DNA of 64,000 nt from Anaerolineales bacterium (GCA_016934715.1 JAFGSI010000018.1:1-64000), one strand, 5' to 3'; counted from the stretch's first letter, positions 52,811 through 62,045 are shown. Made by a program: numbers and translations. Notes: a model not told the origin generated them from the letters alone.

Positions 52811-54244
52811 CTAGTAGAGTCCCGCGGCTGCCCGGGCAGCGAATCCGAACCAGGGCCCGAACAAGGTGCCGATCAGCAGGATGCCGATCGACAGGACCGT
52901 CAGGGCGAGTGCATAGGGCCGCGAGAGCGGGATCGGGGACCGGTCCTCCTCCTCGTTCTCCATGCGGAACAGGTAGACGTACTTGAGTACATTCAGATAG
53001 TAGTACAAACCGACGATCGAATTGAGCACCCCGACCACCGCCAGCCAGACCCAGCCGGACTGGACCGCGGCGGCGAAGACGAAGACCTTGGCGACGAAGC
53101 CGCCGAAGGGCGGCATGCCGGCCAAAGACAGGAAGGCCACCAGGACGACCAGCGCCAGGGCCGGATTGCGCCGGCTCAGGCCATGGTAGGCGCTCAGTTC
53201 GTCGGAGCCGGAGACACGTCCAAGGGCGGCGACGATGCCGAAGGCCGCCAGATTGGTCAGGAGGTAGGCCAGCAGGTAGAAAACCGCGCTGGCCATGCCC
53301 AGTTCGCTGAAGGCCACCACACCGATCATCGCGTAACCGGCATGGGCGATCGACGAATACGCCAGCATACGCTTGATGTTCTTCTGGGCCAGGGCGATCA
53401 GATTGCCGACCGTCATGGTCAGGGCGGCCAGGATGGCCAGGATCATGCTCCAATCGGTGTTGAGTTCGGAGAAGACGGCCAGGAAGAGGCGGATCAGGAC
53501 AGCGAAGCCGGCCGCCTTGGAGGCCGTCGACAGAAAACCTGCCACCGGCGTCGGGGCGCCCTCGTAGACATCCGGGGCCCAGAAGTGGAACGGGAACAGC
53601 GAAACCTTGAACGCCAGCCCGGCCAGGACCAGGAAGGTCACGCCGACCGAGATCAGGTTGAAGCTGGTGAAATGCCCGGTCAGGGCATCAAGGTGGGTCG
53701 TCCCGGCAAAGCCGTAGACCAGGCTGAAGCCGTAGAGCAGGACCGCCGAGGTCAGGGCGCCGAAGAGCAGGTACTTGAAGCCGGCCTCGGTCGACTTCGG
53801 GTCGTCTTTCATGAACCCGGCCAGGACATAGAGAGGAATGGAGGTGGTCTCGATGGCCAGGTAGAGCATGACCAGGTCCGAGGCGGAAGCCATCAGCGAC
53901 ATGCCGATGGTCGCGGCCAGCAGCAGCAGGTAGGCCTCGGCGCGGGTGCCCAGGTGCTCGTTGTCCATGAAGAACAGGGCGCTCACCGCGGCCGCCAGCA
54001 GGAAGAACATCTTGAACAGGAAGCCCAGCCAGTCGTGGCGCAGCATCCCGCCAAAGATCGACGCCGGCTCCGAGGGACGGGCCGCCAGCAGGCTGACGAC
54101 CAGGATTGCCAGCAGGCCGCCGACGGTCAGCCAGCCCAGGTTCAGGCGGCGGTGGGCATCCTTCCAGAACGGGTCGAGCACCAGCAGCAGGACGCCGAGG
54201 GCCAGGAGCAGGATTTCGGGGAGAATGGGCAGAATGATGGACAC
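52811..54244 (-). CDS. nuoN: NADH-quinone oxidoreductase subunit N
   Basis: 477 residues, ~14 membrane helices, antiporter-like. Pumping residues are kept: AFKVSLFPFHFWAPDVYEG with the TM7 Lys, STASKAAGF (TM8 Lys), and an acidic residue in the TM5 region, YLAIETTSIPLYVLAGFM. Start is GTG 54244, directly abutting the nuoM2 stop. It is the innermost antiporter-like subunit of the membrane arm and the last nuo gene here. Confidence 0.95.
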   Translation of the reverse strand: MSIILPILPEILLLALGVLLLVLDPFWKDAHRRLNLGWLTVGGLLAILVVSLLAARPSEPASIFGGMLRHDWLGFLFKMFFLLAAAVSALFFMDNEHLGTRAEAYLLLLAATIGMSLMASASDLVMLYLAIETTSIPLYVLAGFMKDDPKSTEAGFKYLLFGALTSAVLLYGFSLVYGFAGTTHLDALTGHFTSFNLISVGVTFLVLAGLAFKVSLFPFHFWAPDVYEGAPTPVAGFLSTASKAAGFAVLIRLFLAVFSELNTDWSMILAILAALTMTVGNLIALAQKNIKRMLAYSSIAHAGYAMIGVVAFSELGMASAVFYLLAYLLTNLAAFGIVAALGRVSGSDELSAYHGLSRRNPALALVVLVAFLSLAGMPPFGGFVAKVFVFAAAVQSGWVWLAVVGVLNSIVGLYYYLNVLKYVYLFRMENEEEDRSPIPLSRPYALALTVLSIGILLIGTLFGPWFGFAARAAAGLY

Positions 54245-55813
54245 TTATGCACCTCCCAGCAGGGCGAGGATGGTCTGGACTCCCGATTGGACCCAGGGAA
54301 CCATCAGAGCGGGGAACACCCCCAGGGCGATCATGATCCCGCACAGGAAGACCAGGGCGATCTTGTCCAGGACGTTGATCGGGGTGATGTGGCCTTCGAA
54401 TTTCTCGGGCATCTTTCCAAAGAAGACCCGCCGCACGACCAGCAGCACGTAGGCCGCGGTGATCACGATCGAGAGCGAAGCCAGCACGGCAATCCCCCAC
54501 TGGGTCTGCCAGACGCCCATGAAAATTGGGAACTCGGCCACGAAACCCGAGAAACCGGGCATGCCCATCGAGACCAGGCTGCCGATGATGAAGGCCACCG
54601 CCACCAGGGGCAGCGCCTTGACCATCCCGCCCAGCTTTGCGATCTCGCGCGTGTGGGCCCGATCGTAGACCAGGCCGACGGCAGCAAAGAAGAGCGCCGT
54701 CATCACGCCGTGCGAGAACATCTGCACCCCCGCTCCGGTCAGACCTTCGGGGGTCAGGGTGGAGAAGCCAAGCATCACCAGGCCCATGTGCGAGACCGAC
54801 GAGAAGCCGATAACATATTTCATATCGGTCTGGATCATGGCGATAAAGGCGCCGTAGACCACGTTGACCGTCGCCAGTCCGAGGATCAACGGGGACCAGA
54901 ACCTGGCCCCCTCGGGCAGGAGCATGATCCCGACCCGCAGGGCGGCGAAAGCGCCCAGTTTCATCAGCACCCCGGCATGGAACATCGAGACCGCCGTGGG
55001 TGCGGCGACGTGGCCGTCAGGCGACCAGTTGTGAAAAGGCCAGATGCCGCCCAGGACCGCAAAACCCAGGAAGACCGGCAGGAACCAGACCTGCTGGAAC
55101 GTCATGGCAACATCTGCCGTTGCCTGAATGCCGATGGCGTTCAATGCCGAAACGAACCAGGCTGGCCAGGTCCATGAAGCGGCGAGCCCGTCAAATGCGC
55201 CCGCCTGCTGCGCCTGGGAAATGGCGAGCATATCAAACGTACGCAGGTTGGTCTGCCAGTACATCACCAGGGCGCCGACCAGGGAGACCACCGAGCCGAT
55301 GAACAGATAAAGGGTCAGTTTCATCGCCGCGTACTCGCGGGTCTTGACCCAGCCCCAGATGGCGATCAACAGGTACATCGGGAAGACCGCGATCTCATAA
55401 AAGAAGAACAGCATGAACAGGTCGAGCGAGGCGAAGACGCCGAAGACGCCCGAGGCCAGGATGAACAGGAAGGCAAAGAATTCGCGCGGCCGATCGTCGA
55501 TGCCCCATGAGATCATGACGCCGGTCAGCATGACGATCCCGGTCAGCAGGACCAGGGGGGCCGACATGCCGTCCACGCCGAAGCGCAGACCGATACCCAG
55601 GGCCGGGAGCCAGTCGTAGGTCTCGATGAACTGGTAACCGCCCAGGCCCTTCTCGTAGGTGAAGTACACCCAGAGCGACAGCGCAAGGGCAAAAGCTGCC
55701 GCGGCCAGGGCCGTAAGGCGGATCTCGGTCTTGCGCTCGGGCTTGAAGAGCAGGATCAGCAGCCCGGCGACCATGGGGGTGAAAACGATGACACTCAGAA
55801 CCGGAAATTGCAT
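54245..55813 (-). CDS. nuoM: Second NuoM-type subunit (M2) lacking the TM7 lysine
   Basis: 522 residues, ~14 helices. Antiporter-like with TM5 Glu 140 (LFFFYEIAVFPMYLLI), TM8 Lys 285 (AGVLMKLGAFAALR) and the TM12 Glu (GFSGFVAEFPIFMG). The key TM7 region reads GFAVLGGIWPFHNWSPDG, with Leu 254 where NuoM1 has Lys 247 (FAVKVPVWPFHTW). The TM7 lysine is central to proton transfer in NuoL/M/N. Complex I variants with two NuoM ('2M') are known in Chloroflexota and Nitrospira; here the extra subunit may be a spacer or a weaker pump. Lies 10 bases after nuoM1. Confidence 0.9.
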   Translation of the reverse strand: MQFPVLSVIVFTPMVAGLLILLFKPERKTEIRLTALAAAAFALALSLWVYFTYEKGLGGYQFIETYDWLPALGIGLRFGVDGMSAPLVLLTGIVMLTGVMISWGIDDRPREFFAFLFILASGVFGVFASLDLFMLFFFYEIAVFPMYLLIAIWGWVKTREYAAMKLTLYLFIGSVVSLVGALVMYWQTNLRTFDMLAISQAQQAGAFDGLAASWTWPAWFVSALNAIGIQATADVAMTFQQVWFLPVFLGFAVLGGIWPFHNWSPDGHVAAPTAVSMFHAGVLMKLGAFAALRVGIMLLPEGARFWSPLILGLATVNVVYGAFIAMIQTDMKYVIGFSSVSHMGLVMLGFSTLTPEGLTGAGVQMFSHGVMTALFFAAVGLVYDRAHTREIAKLGGMVKALPLVAVAFIIGSLVSMGMPGFSGFVAEFPIFMGVWQTQWGIAVLASLSIVITAAYVLLVVRRVFFGKMPEKFEGHITPINVLDKIALVFLCGIMIALGVFPALMVPWVQSGVQTILALLGGA

Positions 55814-55823
55814 GCCGCACCTC

Positions 55824-57407
55824 TTAGAAGAGCATCAGCATGGCTTTGTTGATGACCTCAAGCAGCCAGCCCGGCCAGATACCGAGAACCAGGATGAGGA
55901 CCATCAACGGGACCATGACGATGATCTCGCGTGCCTTGATTTCAGCCAGGCGGTGTTCGCCGTGGGCCCAGTGCTCGTTCAGCGGGCCGTGCAGGACCTG
56001 CTTGATGCCCTTTAGGATATAGGCACCGGTGAAGAGCAGGCCCAGCATCGCCAGGGCGGTATAGACGGTCAGGATCGGCCACGAACCCCGAACGACCAGG
56101 AACTCGGAGACAAAGCCGTTCAAGCCGGGCAGCCCGAGTGAGGCCATGCTGGTAAAGATCAGGATCCCGCCATAAACCGGGACCAGCGGGAACAGCCCGC
56201 CGTAGTCGTCCAGGTTGCGGGTGTGGGTACGCTCGTAGAGCACGCCAACCAGGAAGAACATCCCGGCCGCCGACAGGCCATGGTTGAACATCTGCAGGAC
56301 GGCGCCGTTCAGGGCAATGTTGCGGCTCAGGTTGAGGGCCGCATCCGTCCCCGCCACCCCGACCTTGGCCGCCGCGGCAATCCCCAGCAGCACGAAGCCC
56401 ATGTGGTTGACCGATGAGTAGGCGACCAGGCGCTTGAAGTCCTTCTGACCGTAGGAGGCAAAGGCCCCGAAGATGATCGCCATCACCGCCAGGAAGGCCA
56501 GCGCCCCGGCGAAGCGCTGGGCCTCGGCCGGGTAGAGGGGCAGGACCAGGCGCAGGAAGCCGTAGGCGCCCAGCTTGAGCAGTACGCCGGCCAGGATCAT
56601 CGACCCGGCGGTCGGAGCTTCGGTGTGGGCATCCGGCAGCCAGGTGTGGAACGGCCAGACCGGGACCTTGACCGCAAAGGCGATCACAAAGGCCCAGAAG
56701 GCGACCGCCTTGACCGTCGCCACCGGCAGACCGAGCAAGGTCCCGTCGGAAAGCGACGTCCAGCGTTGGTAGAGCACCAACAGGTCGAAGGTCTGGAACA
56801 GGACCCCCAGCATCTGGATGGCCAGCAGCAGGCCGAGCGAGCCGGCCATGGTGTAGATCATGAACTTGAGCGAGGCATAGTTGCGGGCCTGGACCTTGAT
56901 CCCCTTCCAGAGCGTGCGCTCCCCTTTCTCCGAGCCCCACTGGTTGATCAGGAAGTACATCGGCACCAGACCGACCTCCCAGAAGACGAAGAAGATCAGC
57001 AGGTCCAGGGCCAGGAAGACGCCCAGCATGCCTGTCTCCAGGAACAGGAAGAGCATCATGTAGGCCTTGACCCGCTCGCTGATGTTGAAAGAGGCCAGGA
57101 TGGCGATCGGGGTCAGGATGGCCGTCAGCAGGACCATGGTCAGCGAGAGGCCGTCGACACCGATGTGGAAGGTCGAGTTGATCGCCGCATACCAGGTGTA
57201 CGTTTCCTCGAACTGGAAGCCGGCCGCCGCTGGATCGAACTGACGCCACAGGAAGATGCTCAGCCCAAGCGAGACCAGGCTGGCGATCAAGGCGGTCCAG
57301 CGGATCAGCTTGACCGCCTCGCCAGGCAGGAACAGCAGGACCAGCGCCGCCAGGACGGGGAAGAACAGGATCAGGGTCAGGAGATGACTGTTCAGAAATT
57401 CCATCAT
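55824..57407 (-). CDS. nuoM: NADH-quinone oxidoreductase subunit M (M1)
   Basis: 527 residues, ~14 helices. All antiporter residues are present: Glu 144 in FFVFWEVGLVPMYFLINQWG, Lys 247 in IAFAVKVPVWPFHTWLPDAH, TM8 Lys in AGVLLKLGAYGFLR, and Glu in LNGFVSEFLVVRG. Translation starts at ATG 57407 or the adjacent 57404; ribosome site GAGAAA is modest. It pumps a proton in the distal membrane arm. It lies 12 bases after nuoL. Confidence 0.95.
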   Translation of the reverse strand: MMEFLNSHLLTLILFFPVLAALVLLFLPGEAVKLIRWTALIASLVSLGLSIFLWRQFDPAAAGFQFEETYTWYAAINSTFHIGVDGLSLTMVLLTAILTPIAILASFNISERVKAYMMLFLFLETGMLGVFLALDLLIFFVFWEVGLVPMYFLINQWGSEKGERTLWKGIKVQARNYASLKFMIYTMAGSLGLLLAIQMLGVLFQTFDLLVLYQRWTSLSDGTLLGLPVATVKAVAFWAFVIAFAVKVPVWPFHTWLPDAHTEAPTAGSMILAGVLLKLGAYGFLRLVLPLYPAEAQRFAGALAFLAVMAIIFGAFASYGQKDFKRLVAYSSVNHMGFVLLGIAAAAKVGVAGTDAALNLSRNIALNGAVLQMFNHGLSAAGMFFLVGVLYERTHTRNLDDYGGLFPLVPVYGGILIFTSMASLGLPGLNGFVSEFLVVRGSWPILTVYTALAMLGLLFTGAYILKGIKQVLHGPLNEHWAHGEHRLAEIKAREIIVMVPLMVLILVLGIWPGWLLEVINKAMLMLF

Positions 57408-57419
57408 TTTCTCCTCAGC

Positions 57420-59570
57420 CTATGCCAGCAGGAGGTAGTACAGCACGGCGAAGGCAACCAGCACGATCAGCGAGGCGAGCATGTAGTACTGCAACCGTCC
57501 GACCTGGATCTTGCGCAGGCCCGCGCCAGCCCTCTTGACCAAATTCCCGGTCCCGTCGCCGAAGAACTCGTTGATGACCGGCTTGTCGATGTAGTTGCGG
57601 AACACCCCGCCCAGGAAGAGCGCCCCGCGGGCGATGCCGTGCAGGATGCCGTCGATGATCGTGCGGTCCATGAACAGGTAGGAGAACTGCTCGGCGATCC
57701 ACGCCGCCGGTCGGACGAAGAGAAAATCGTAGGCCTCGTCGAAGTACCACTTGTTCTTCAGGACCGGGATCTGCAGGCGATCCTGCCTGGGTGTCCGGAC
57801 CTTGCGGTAGGCCAGCCAGCCGAAGGACAGCCCGCCCAGGGCAACACCGATCGAAGCCAGCAGCGGCCAGATACTGAATTCGAGCACTTCCGGATGCACC
57901 GCCAGGGTCCCGCCAACGAACTCGTGGAACCAGTTGGGGATCAACCCGCCGAGGATCGGAAAGTGCTCTGGAATGCCGGTCCAGCCGTAGCCGATGGCGA
58001 AGGTCGCCAGGACGACCAGCGGCAGGGTCATGGTCCAGGGGGTCTCCTGAGCATGGGCAGCAGCCCTGGTACGCGGCTCGCCGAAGAATGCCAGGGTGAT
58101 CTGGCGCATGGTATAGAAGGCCGTCAGAAAGGCCGCCACCGCCAGGGTGATGAAGACCACCCAGTGACCGTGCCCGAAGGCATCTGCCAGGATCTCGTCC
58201 TTGGACCAGAAGCCCGCCGTCAGGACCGGGAAACCGGAGAGGGCGAGGCCACCGATCAGAAAGGTCCAGAAGGTGACCGGCATCTTCTTCCGCAGGCCGC
58301 CCATGTTGAACAAGTCCTGAGGATCGACATGTTCGCCTGTGTGCAGGGCGCCGTGTTCCATGCCGTGGATCACCGAACCCGAGCCGAGGAAGAGCAGGGC
58401 CTTAAAGAACGCGTGCGTGATCAGGTGGAAGGCGGCTGCAACATAGGCCCCGATTCCCAAGGCAGCGATCATGAAGCCCAACTGCGAGACGGTCGAATAG
58501 GCCAGGACACGCTTGATGTCGTTCTGGGCCACGGCGATCGTGGCGGCGAAGATGGCCGTAAAGGACCCAATGAAGGCGATGATCGACATGGTCATCGTCA
58601 GGCCATGACCGCTGAAATCGGCTGTGATCAACGGGAACATGCGCAGAACGGCGTAAACGCCGGCCGAGACCATCGTGGCGGCATGGATCATGGCCGAGAC
58701 CGGAGTAGGGCCTTCCATGGCGTCGGGCAGCCAGACATGCAGCGGCCACTGGGCCGACTTGCCGACCACACCGATGAAGATCAGCAGGCCGATGAAACCG
58801 GCCGCCGAGAAGCCGAAAAAGGCCGGCGTCGTAGCCAGAGCATGCAGGGTCCCCTCGGCGAAAATCACTTCAAAGGACAGGCTGCCGGTTGCCGAGTACA
58901 GGAAGGCGATCCCCAACAGCATGAAGACGTCGCCAATGCGGGTGGTCATGAAGGCCTTGACAGCCGCATCGCGGGCCGACTTCTTCCCGTACCAGAAACC
59001 GATCAGCAGATAAGAGCACAGGCCCATGATCTCCCAACCGACAAACAGGGTCAGCAGGTTGTTGGAGACCACCAGGGTGTACATCCCGCAGGCGAACAGG
59101 CCCAGGAAGGCGAAGAAGCGCGAGTACATCGGCTCGATCGACATGACCGTATGCTTCTTGCCCATGTTGTCCGTGACCGTCGCCCCGTGCGGTGGCAGGC
59201 CTTTGACATCGTGGTCGCCGGCAGGTTGGCCAAAATTCTGATAGCCAACGCTGTACAGGAAGATCATCAGGATCGTCCAGGCGACGAAGAAGAGCACTGC
59301 CGCCCCGAGCGGGTCGATCCGGACCCCAATCTGCAGGGCAGTCTCGCCGGTCGGCAGCCAATCGACGACCGACTCGAAAGCATGTTCCCCGAAGTGTTCC
59401 ACGCCCAGGGCCCGGACGAAGACGATCATGCTGCCCAGCCAGGAGAGCGCGGCGGCGCCGACTCCGAGAGTGTGGCTGAGGGCTTTCTTCTTGTTCGTCA
59501 CCAACACGATCAGGAAAAAGGCCAGCAGCGGCGGGAGAGGCAGGAGCCAGATCATGGTTTCTGTCGTCAT
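57420..59570 (-). CDS. nuoL: NADH-quinone oxidoreductase subunit L
   Basis: 716 residues, about 100 longer than the E. coli protein. The antiporter core has VGWEIMGLCSYLLIGFWYG (TM5 Glu), VVGKSAQWPLHVWLPDAMEG (TM7 Lys), SAMIHAATMVSAGVY and NDIKRVLAYSTVSQLGFMIA. The C-terminus holds the long lateral helix and final membrane helix, here with FVRPAAWIAEQFSYLFMDR and a GNLVKRAGAGLRKIQ stretch. Extra length there would suit a longer helix reaching past two NuoM subunits, a feature reported for '2M' complexes; this is inference. ATG 59570, 7 bases after nuoK. Confidence 0.95.
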   Translation of the reverse strand: MTTETMIWLLPLPPLLAFFLIVLVTNKKKALSHTLGVGAAALSWLGSMIVFVRALGVEHFGEHAFESVVDWLPTGETALQIGVRIDPLGAAVLFFVAWTILMIFLYSVGYQNFGQPAGDHDVKGLPPHGATVTDNMGKKHTVMSIEPMYSRFFAFLGLFACGMYTLVVSNNLLTLFVGWEIMGLCSYLLIGFWYGKKSARDAAVKAFMTTRIGDVFMLLGIAFLYSATGSLSFEVIFAEGTLHALATTPAFFGFSAAGFIGLLIFIGVVGKSAQWPLHVWLPDAMEGPTPVSAMIHAATMVSAGVYAVLRMFPLITADFSGHGLTMTMSIIAFIGSFTAIFAATIAVAQNDIKRVLAYSTVSQLGFMIAALGIGAYVAAAFHLITHAFFKALLFLGSGSVIHGMEHGALHTGEHVDPQDLFNMGGLRKKMPVTFWTFLIGGLALSGFPVLTAGFWSKDEILADAFGHGHWVVFITLAVAAFLTAFYTMRQITLAFFGEPRTRAAAHAQETPWTMTLPLVVLATFAIGYGWTGIPEHFPILGGLIPNWFHEFVGGTLAVHPEVLEFSIWPLLASIGVALGGLSFGWLAYRKVRTPRQDRLQIPVLKNKWYFDEAYDFLFVRPAAWIAEQFSYLFMDRTIIDGILHGIARGALFLGGVFRNYIDKPVINEFFGDGTGNLVKRAGAGLRKIQVGRLQYYMLASLIVLVAFAVLYYLLLA

Positions 59571-59577
59571 AATTCTT

Positions 59578-59889
59578 CTACCACTTCATGAGATCGATGT
59601 CGTCGGCCACCACCGACTTGCGACTGCGGTAGACCGAGATGATCAGTGCCAGGCCCACGGCCACCTCGGCCGCTGCCACAGCGAAGACGATGATCGCGAA
59701 CACCTGCCCTCCCATCTGGGCCGGGTCGAGATAGCGCCAGAAGGCGACCAGGTTGATGTTGACCGCATTGAGCATCAGCTCCACGCCAAGCAGGATCGCG
59801 ATCGCATTGCGGCGTGAGAGCACCCCGTACAGACCGATGCAGAACAGGCTGGCGGCCAGGATCAGGTACCAGGAAAGCGGAATATTCAC
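59578..59889 (-). CDS. nuoK: NADH-quinone oxidoreductase subunit K
   Basis: 103 residues with three membrane helices. GVLSRRNAIAILLGVELMLN has the conserved Glu (helix 2), and FAIIVFAVAAAEVAVGLALI the second Glu (helix 3), both needed for proton transfer. It lies 9 bases after nuoJ. The length is standard, so any special role with the second NuoM is not obvious here. Confidence 0.95.
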   Translation of the reverse strand: MNIPLSWYLILAASLFCIGLYGVLSRRNAIAILLGVELMLNAVNINLVAFWRYLDPAQMGGQVFAIIVFAVAAAEVAVGLALIISVYRSRKSVVADDIDLMKW

Positions 59890-59898
59890 AGCGACCTC

Positions 59899-60414
59899 CT
59901 ATTCCTTCTTCTGGCCGGACGCGATGTAGACCGCCCCGATCAGGGCCGCCAGCAGCAGGACCGAGGCCACCTCGAAGGGCAGCGCGTAGGCCTCCGGCGA
60001 GACCAGTGCCTGTCCCAGGGCCCCGACCGTATCCACTTCGGCAGGGATCTCGACTGCCGTCCGGGCGACGTCGGGCATGTCCAGGACCAGGAATACCAGC
60101 CCGGCCAGGACCAGCAGACCGAGCAGGGCTGCCAGCGGCCAGGAGCGGCGCGTCTGCGGGCCGGTGTCACGCATCTCCTTGCGGGTCAACATGACGGCAA
60201 AAATGAACAGGATGGCGATCGCCCCGATGTAGACCACCACCTGAACGACGGCCAGGAAGCCGGCCTCCAGCAGGCCGTACAGGATTGCGACCCCGAACAG
60301 GGCGGCTACCAACCACAGGGCGGCGTGGACGAGTTTACGCGTCGTCACGACCATCAGGGCAGAGCCAATGATCAGGGCGGCGCTCAGCAGGAAAACGATT
60401 TGACTGGCAGTCAT
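59899..60414 (-). CDS. nuoJ: NADH-quinone oxidoreductase subunit J
   Basis: 171 residues, five membrane helices. TRKLVHAALWLVAALFGVAI and QVVVYIGAIAILFIFAVMLT carry the conserved Tyr-Ile-Gly-Ala segment whose pi-bulge moves in catalysis. It is part of the connecting region between quinone site and antiporters. The start is ATG 60414, 11 bases after nuoH. Confidence 0.93.
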   Translation of the reverse strand: MTASQIVFLLSAALIIGSALMVVTTRKLVHAALWLVAALFGVAILYGLLEAGFLAVVQVVVYIGAIAILFIFAVMLTRKEMRDTGPQTRRSWPLAALLGLLVLAGLVFLVLDMPDVARTAVEIPAEVDTVGALGQALVSPEAYALPFEVASVLLLAALIGAVYIASGQKKE

Positions 60415-60425
60415 AAAACCTGCTC

Positions 60426-61616
60426 CTAATGCTGCCCGGCCGGGGCGAGGACTTCTTCGGCCTGGCGCTGTTTGCGGCCATAAGCCCGCAGGATTTCAAC
60501 CGTGACCCAGGCGATCAGGACGTTGGTCAGGAACATGATCAGGGTAATTCCCCACAACGGCAGTCCGGCCAGCAGCTTGTGCAGAAGAGCAGTCACGACC
60601 AGCAGGATCAGCGCCAGGGGGGTCAGGAATTTCCAATTGAAGGCCAGCAGGTGGTCGATGCGAATGCGCGGCATGGTGTACTTGATCCACATGATCACCC
60701 AGTAGCCGAACATGGCCTTGGCCAGGAAGATCGTCACCGCCACCAGCGGGCCGAGTTTCTCCAGCCCGAAGAACTGGTAGCCGCCAAAGAACAGCAGGGC
60801 CACGAAGCCACCGAAGGTGAAGGCGTGCAGCAGCTCGCCGGCGTAGAACAGGCCGAACTTCATCCCGGTGTACTCGATGTGGAAGCCGGCGATGATCTCC
60901 GATTCGGCCTCATTGAGGTCGAAGGGTGCCCGGCCCAGCTCGGCCACCGCGCTGATCAGGAAGATCAGCATTGCCAGCGGAGCCATCAACACGTACCAGG
61001 CCCCAGCCTGACTTTCGACGATCCCCCTGAAGCTCATCGTCCCGGCCAGCAGGGTCGGGATCAGCAGGACTACGACCATCGGGATCTCGTAGGAGATCAT
61101 TGTCGCCACCATACGGAAGGCGCCCAGCAGGGCATACTTGTTGTTCGAGGCCCAGCCGCCCATGATGATCGCCAGAGTCCCCAACGCGCCAGCCGCCACC
61201 AGGTACAGGGCGGCCACGTTCAGGTCGACTCCGTAGATGTTGGAGGCCAGCGGCAGTACCGCCCACAGGAAGAGCACCGAGGCCAGGGCCAGCACCGGGG
61301 CCAGGTTGTAGATCACTTTATCGGCTGTGGTGGGGGTGATGTCTTCCTTGATGATCAATTTGATGATGTCGGCAAAGGGTTGGATCAGGCCATAGGGCCC
61401 GATGCGGTTCGGGCCGACTCGGTCCTGGAAGCGGGCTACCACCTTGCGCTCCACCCAGACCAGGAAGATCGCCAGGACCAGCGAGCCAACGATCAGCACG
61501 CCCACGCCGACCAGCATGATGAAGATCTTCGCCAGATCAAGGGACAGGCCCCAGCCGGTCAGCAGGGCGCGCAGCCAACCAGCAATAAAGTTGATCGGGT
61601 CATTCCACAAATTCAT
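60426..61616 (-). CDS. nuoH: NADH-quinone oxidoreductase subunit H
   Basis: 396 residues, about 8-9 membrane helices. Family signatures are VWVERKVVARFQDRVGPNRI, GPYGLIQPFADIIKLIIKED, AELGRAPFDLNEAESEIIAG and FHIEYTGMKFGLFYAGELLH. It lines the quinone chamber and joins the peripheral arm. The N-terminal peripheral-arm genes (nuoB, C, D, I) that normally sit around it are absent. ATG 61616 follows AAGGAG. Confidence 0.96.
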   Translation of the reverse strand: MNLWNDPINFIAGWLRALLTGWGLSLDLAKIFIMLVGVGVLIVGSLVLAIFLVWVERKVVARFQDRVGPNRIGPYGLIQPFADIIKLIIKEDITPTTADKVIYNLAPVLALASVLFLWAVLPLASNIYGVDLNVAALYLVAAGALGTLAIIMGGWASNNKYALLGAFRMVATMISYEIPMVVVLLIPTLLAGTMSFRGIVESQAGAWYVLMAPLAMLIFLISAVAELGRAPFDLNEAESEIIAGFHIEYTGMKFGLFYAGELLHAFTFGGFVALLFFGGYQFFGLEKLGPLVAVTIFLAKAMFGYWVIMWIKYTMPRIRIDHLLAFNWKFLTPLALILLVVTALLHKLLAGLPLWGITLIMFLTNVLIAWVTVEILRAYGRKQRQAEEVLAPAGQH

Positions 61617-61630
61617 GCAGCGCTCCTTAG

Positions 61631-61668
61631 AACAACAAAAAGGCTGAGAGGAGTCTTCCTGTCAGCCT
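61631..61668 (-). terminator. Intrinsic terminator-like hairpin between nuoA and nuoH
   Basis: AGGCTGA (61641-61647) pairs with TCAGCCT (61662-61668), with inner pairing in the loop. On the minus strand it is followed by a T-rich TTTTTGTTGTT (complement of 61631-61641). It lies inside the nuo operon, 15 bases before the nuoH ATG, so it may trim nuoHJKLMMN expression relative to nuoA. Confidence 0.7.
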
Positions 61669-61688
61669 CTGACCTTCACCCCGGGATG

Positions 61689-62045
61689 TCAAGCCCATTC
61701 GAGCATTCCCTTGCGCCAGGCATATACCAGGCCAGCGACCAGGATTCCGATGAACAAAACGCCCTCCAGTACCACGAAAAGTGGCAATTGCCCCAATGCC
61801 AGCGCCCAGGGGAACAGGAAGACGGTCTCGACATCGAATACCAGGAAGACCAGCGCGAAGATGTAATATTGGGCCTTGAACTGGACCCAGGATTCTCCCA
61901 CGGTTTCGAGACCACATTCGTAGGTGCTTTGTTTTATCGGGTTGGGTTTGTGTGGGGCGACCAGCCGAGAAAGGATGAGCGGGACTATCGGGATGATGAG
62001 CCCGACCACCAAGAACAATCCAATGTACAGCCAATCACTCTCCAT
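61689..62045 (-). CDS. nuoA: NADH-quinone oxidoreductase subunit A
   Basis: 118 residues from ATG 62045, three membrane helices. KQSTYECGLETVGESWVQFK holds the conserved YECG, and FLVFDVETVFLFPWALAL the second helix. It sits beside NuoH at the quinone site. ATG 62045 is preferred because GGGAG lies 5-6 bases upstream and it gives the standard N-terminus; an upstream TTG at 62078 would add 11 residues. An extended -10 precedes it at 62103-62095. Confidence 0.95.
   Translation of the reverse strand: MESDWLYIGLFLVVGLIIPIVPLILSRLVAPHKPNPIKQSTYECGLETVGESWVQFKAQYYIFALVFLVFDVETVFLFPWALALGQLPLFVVLEGVLFIGILVAGLVYAWRKGMLEWA

Noticed and set aside
53183-55177. 664-codon plus-strand frame antisense to nuoN and nuoM2
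   Set aside because: Highly charged Gln/Glu/His/Asp-rich translation arises from reading hydrophobic membrane codons backward; no start signals.
56625-59591. 988-codon plus-strand frame antisense to nuoM1 and nuoL
   Set aside because: Same pattern: a charged mirror of membrane-protein codons. The real genes are the conserved minus-strand nuo genes.
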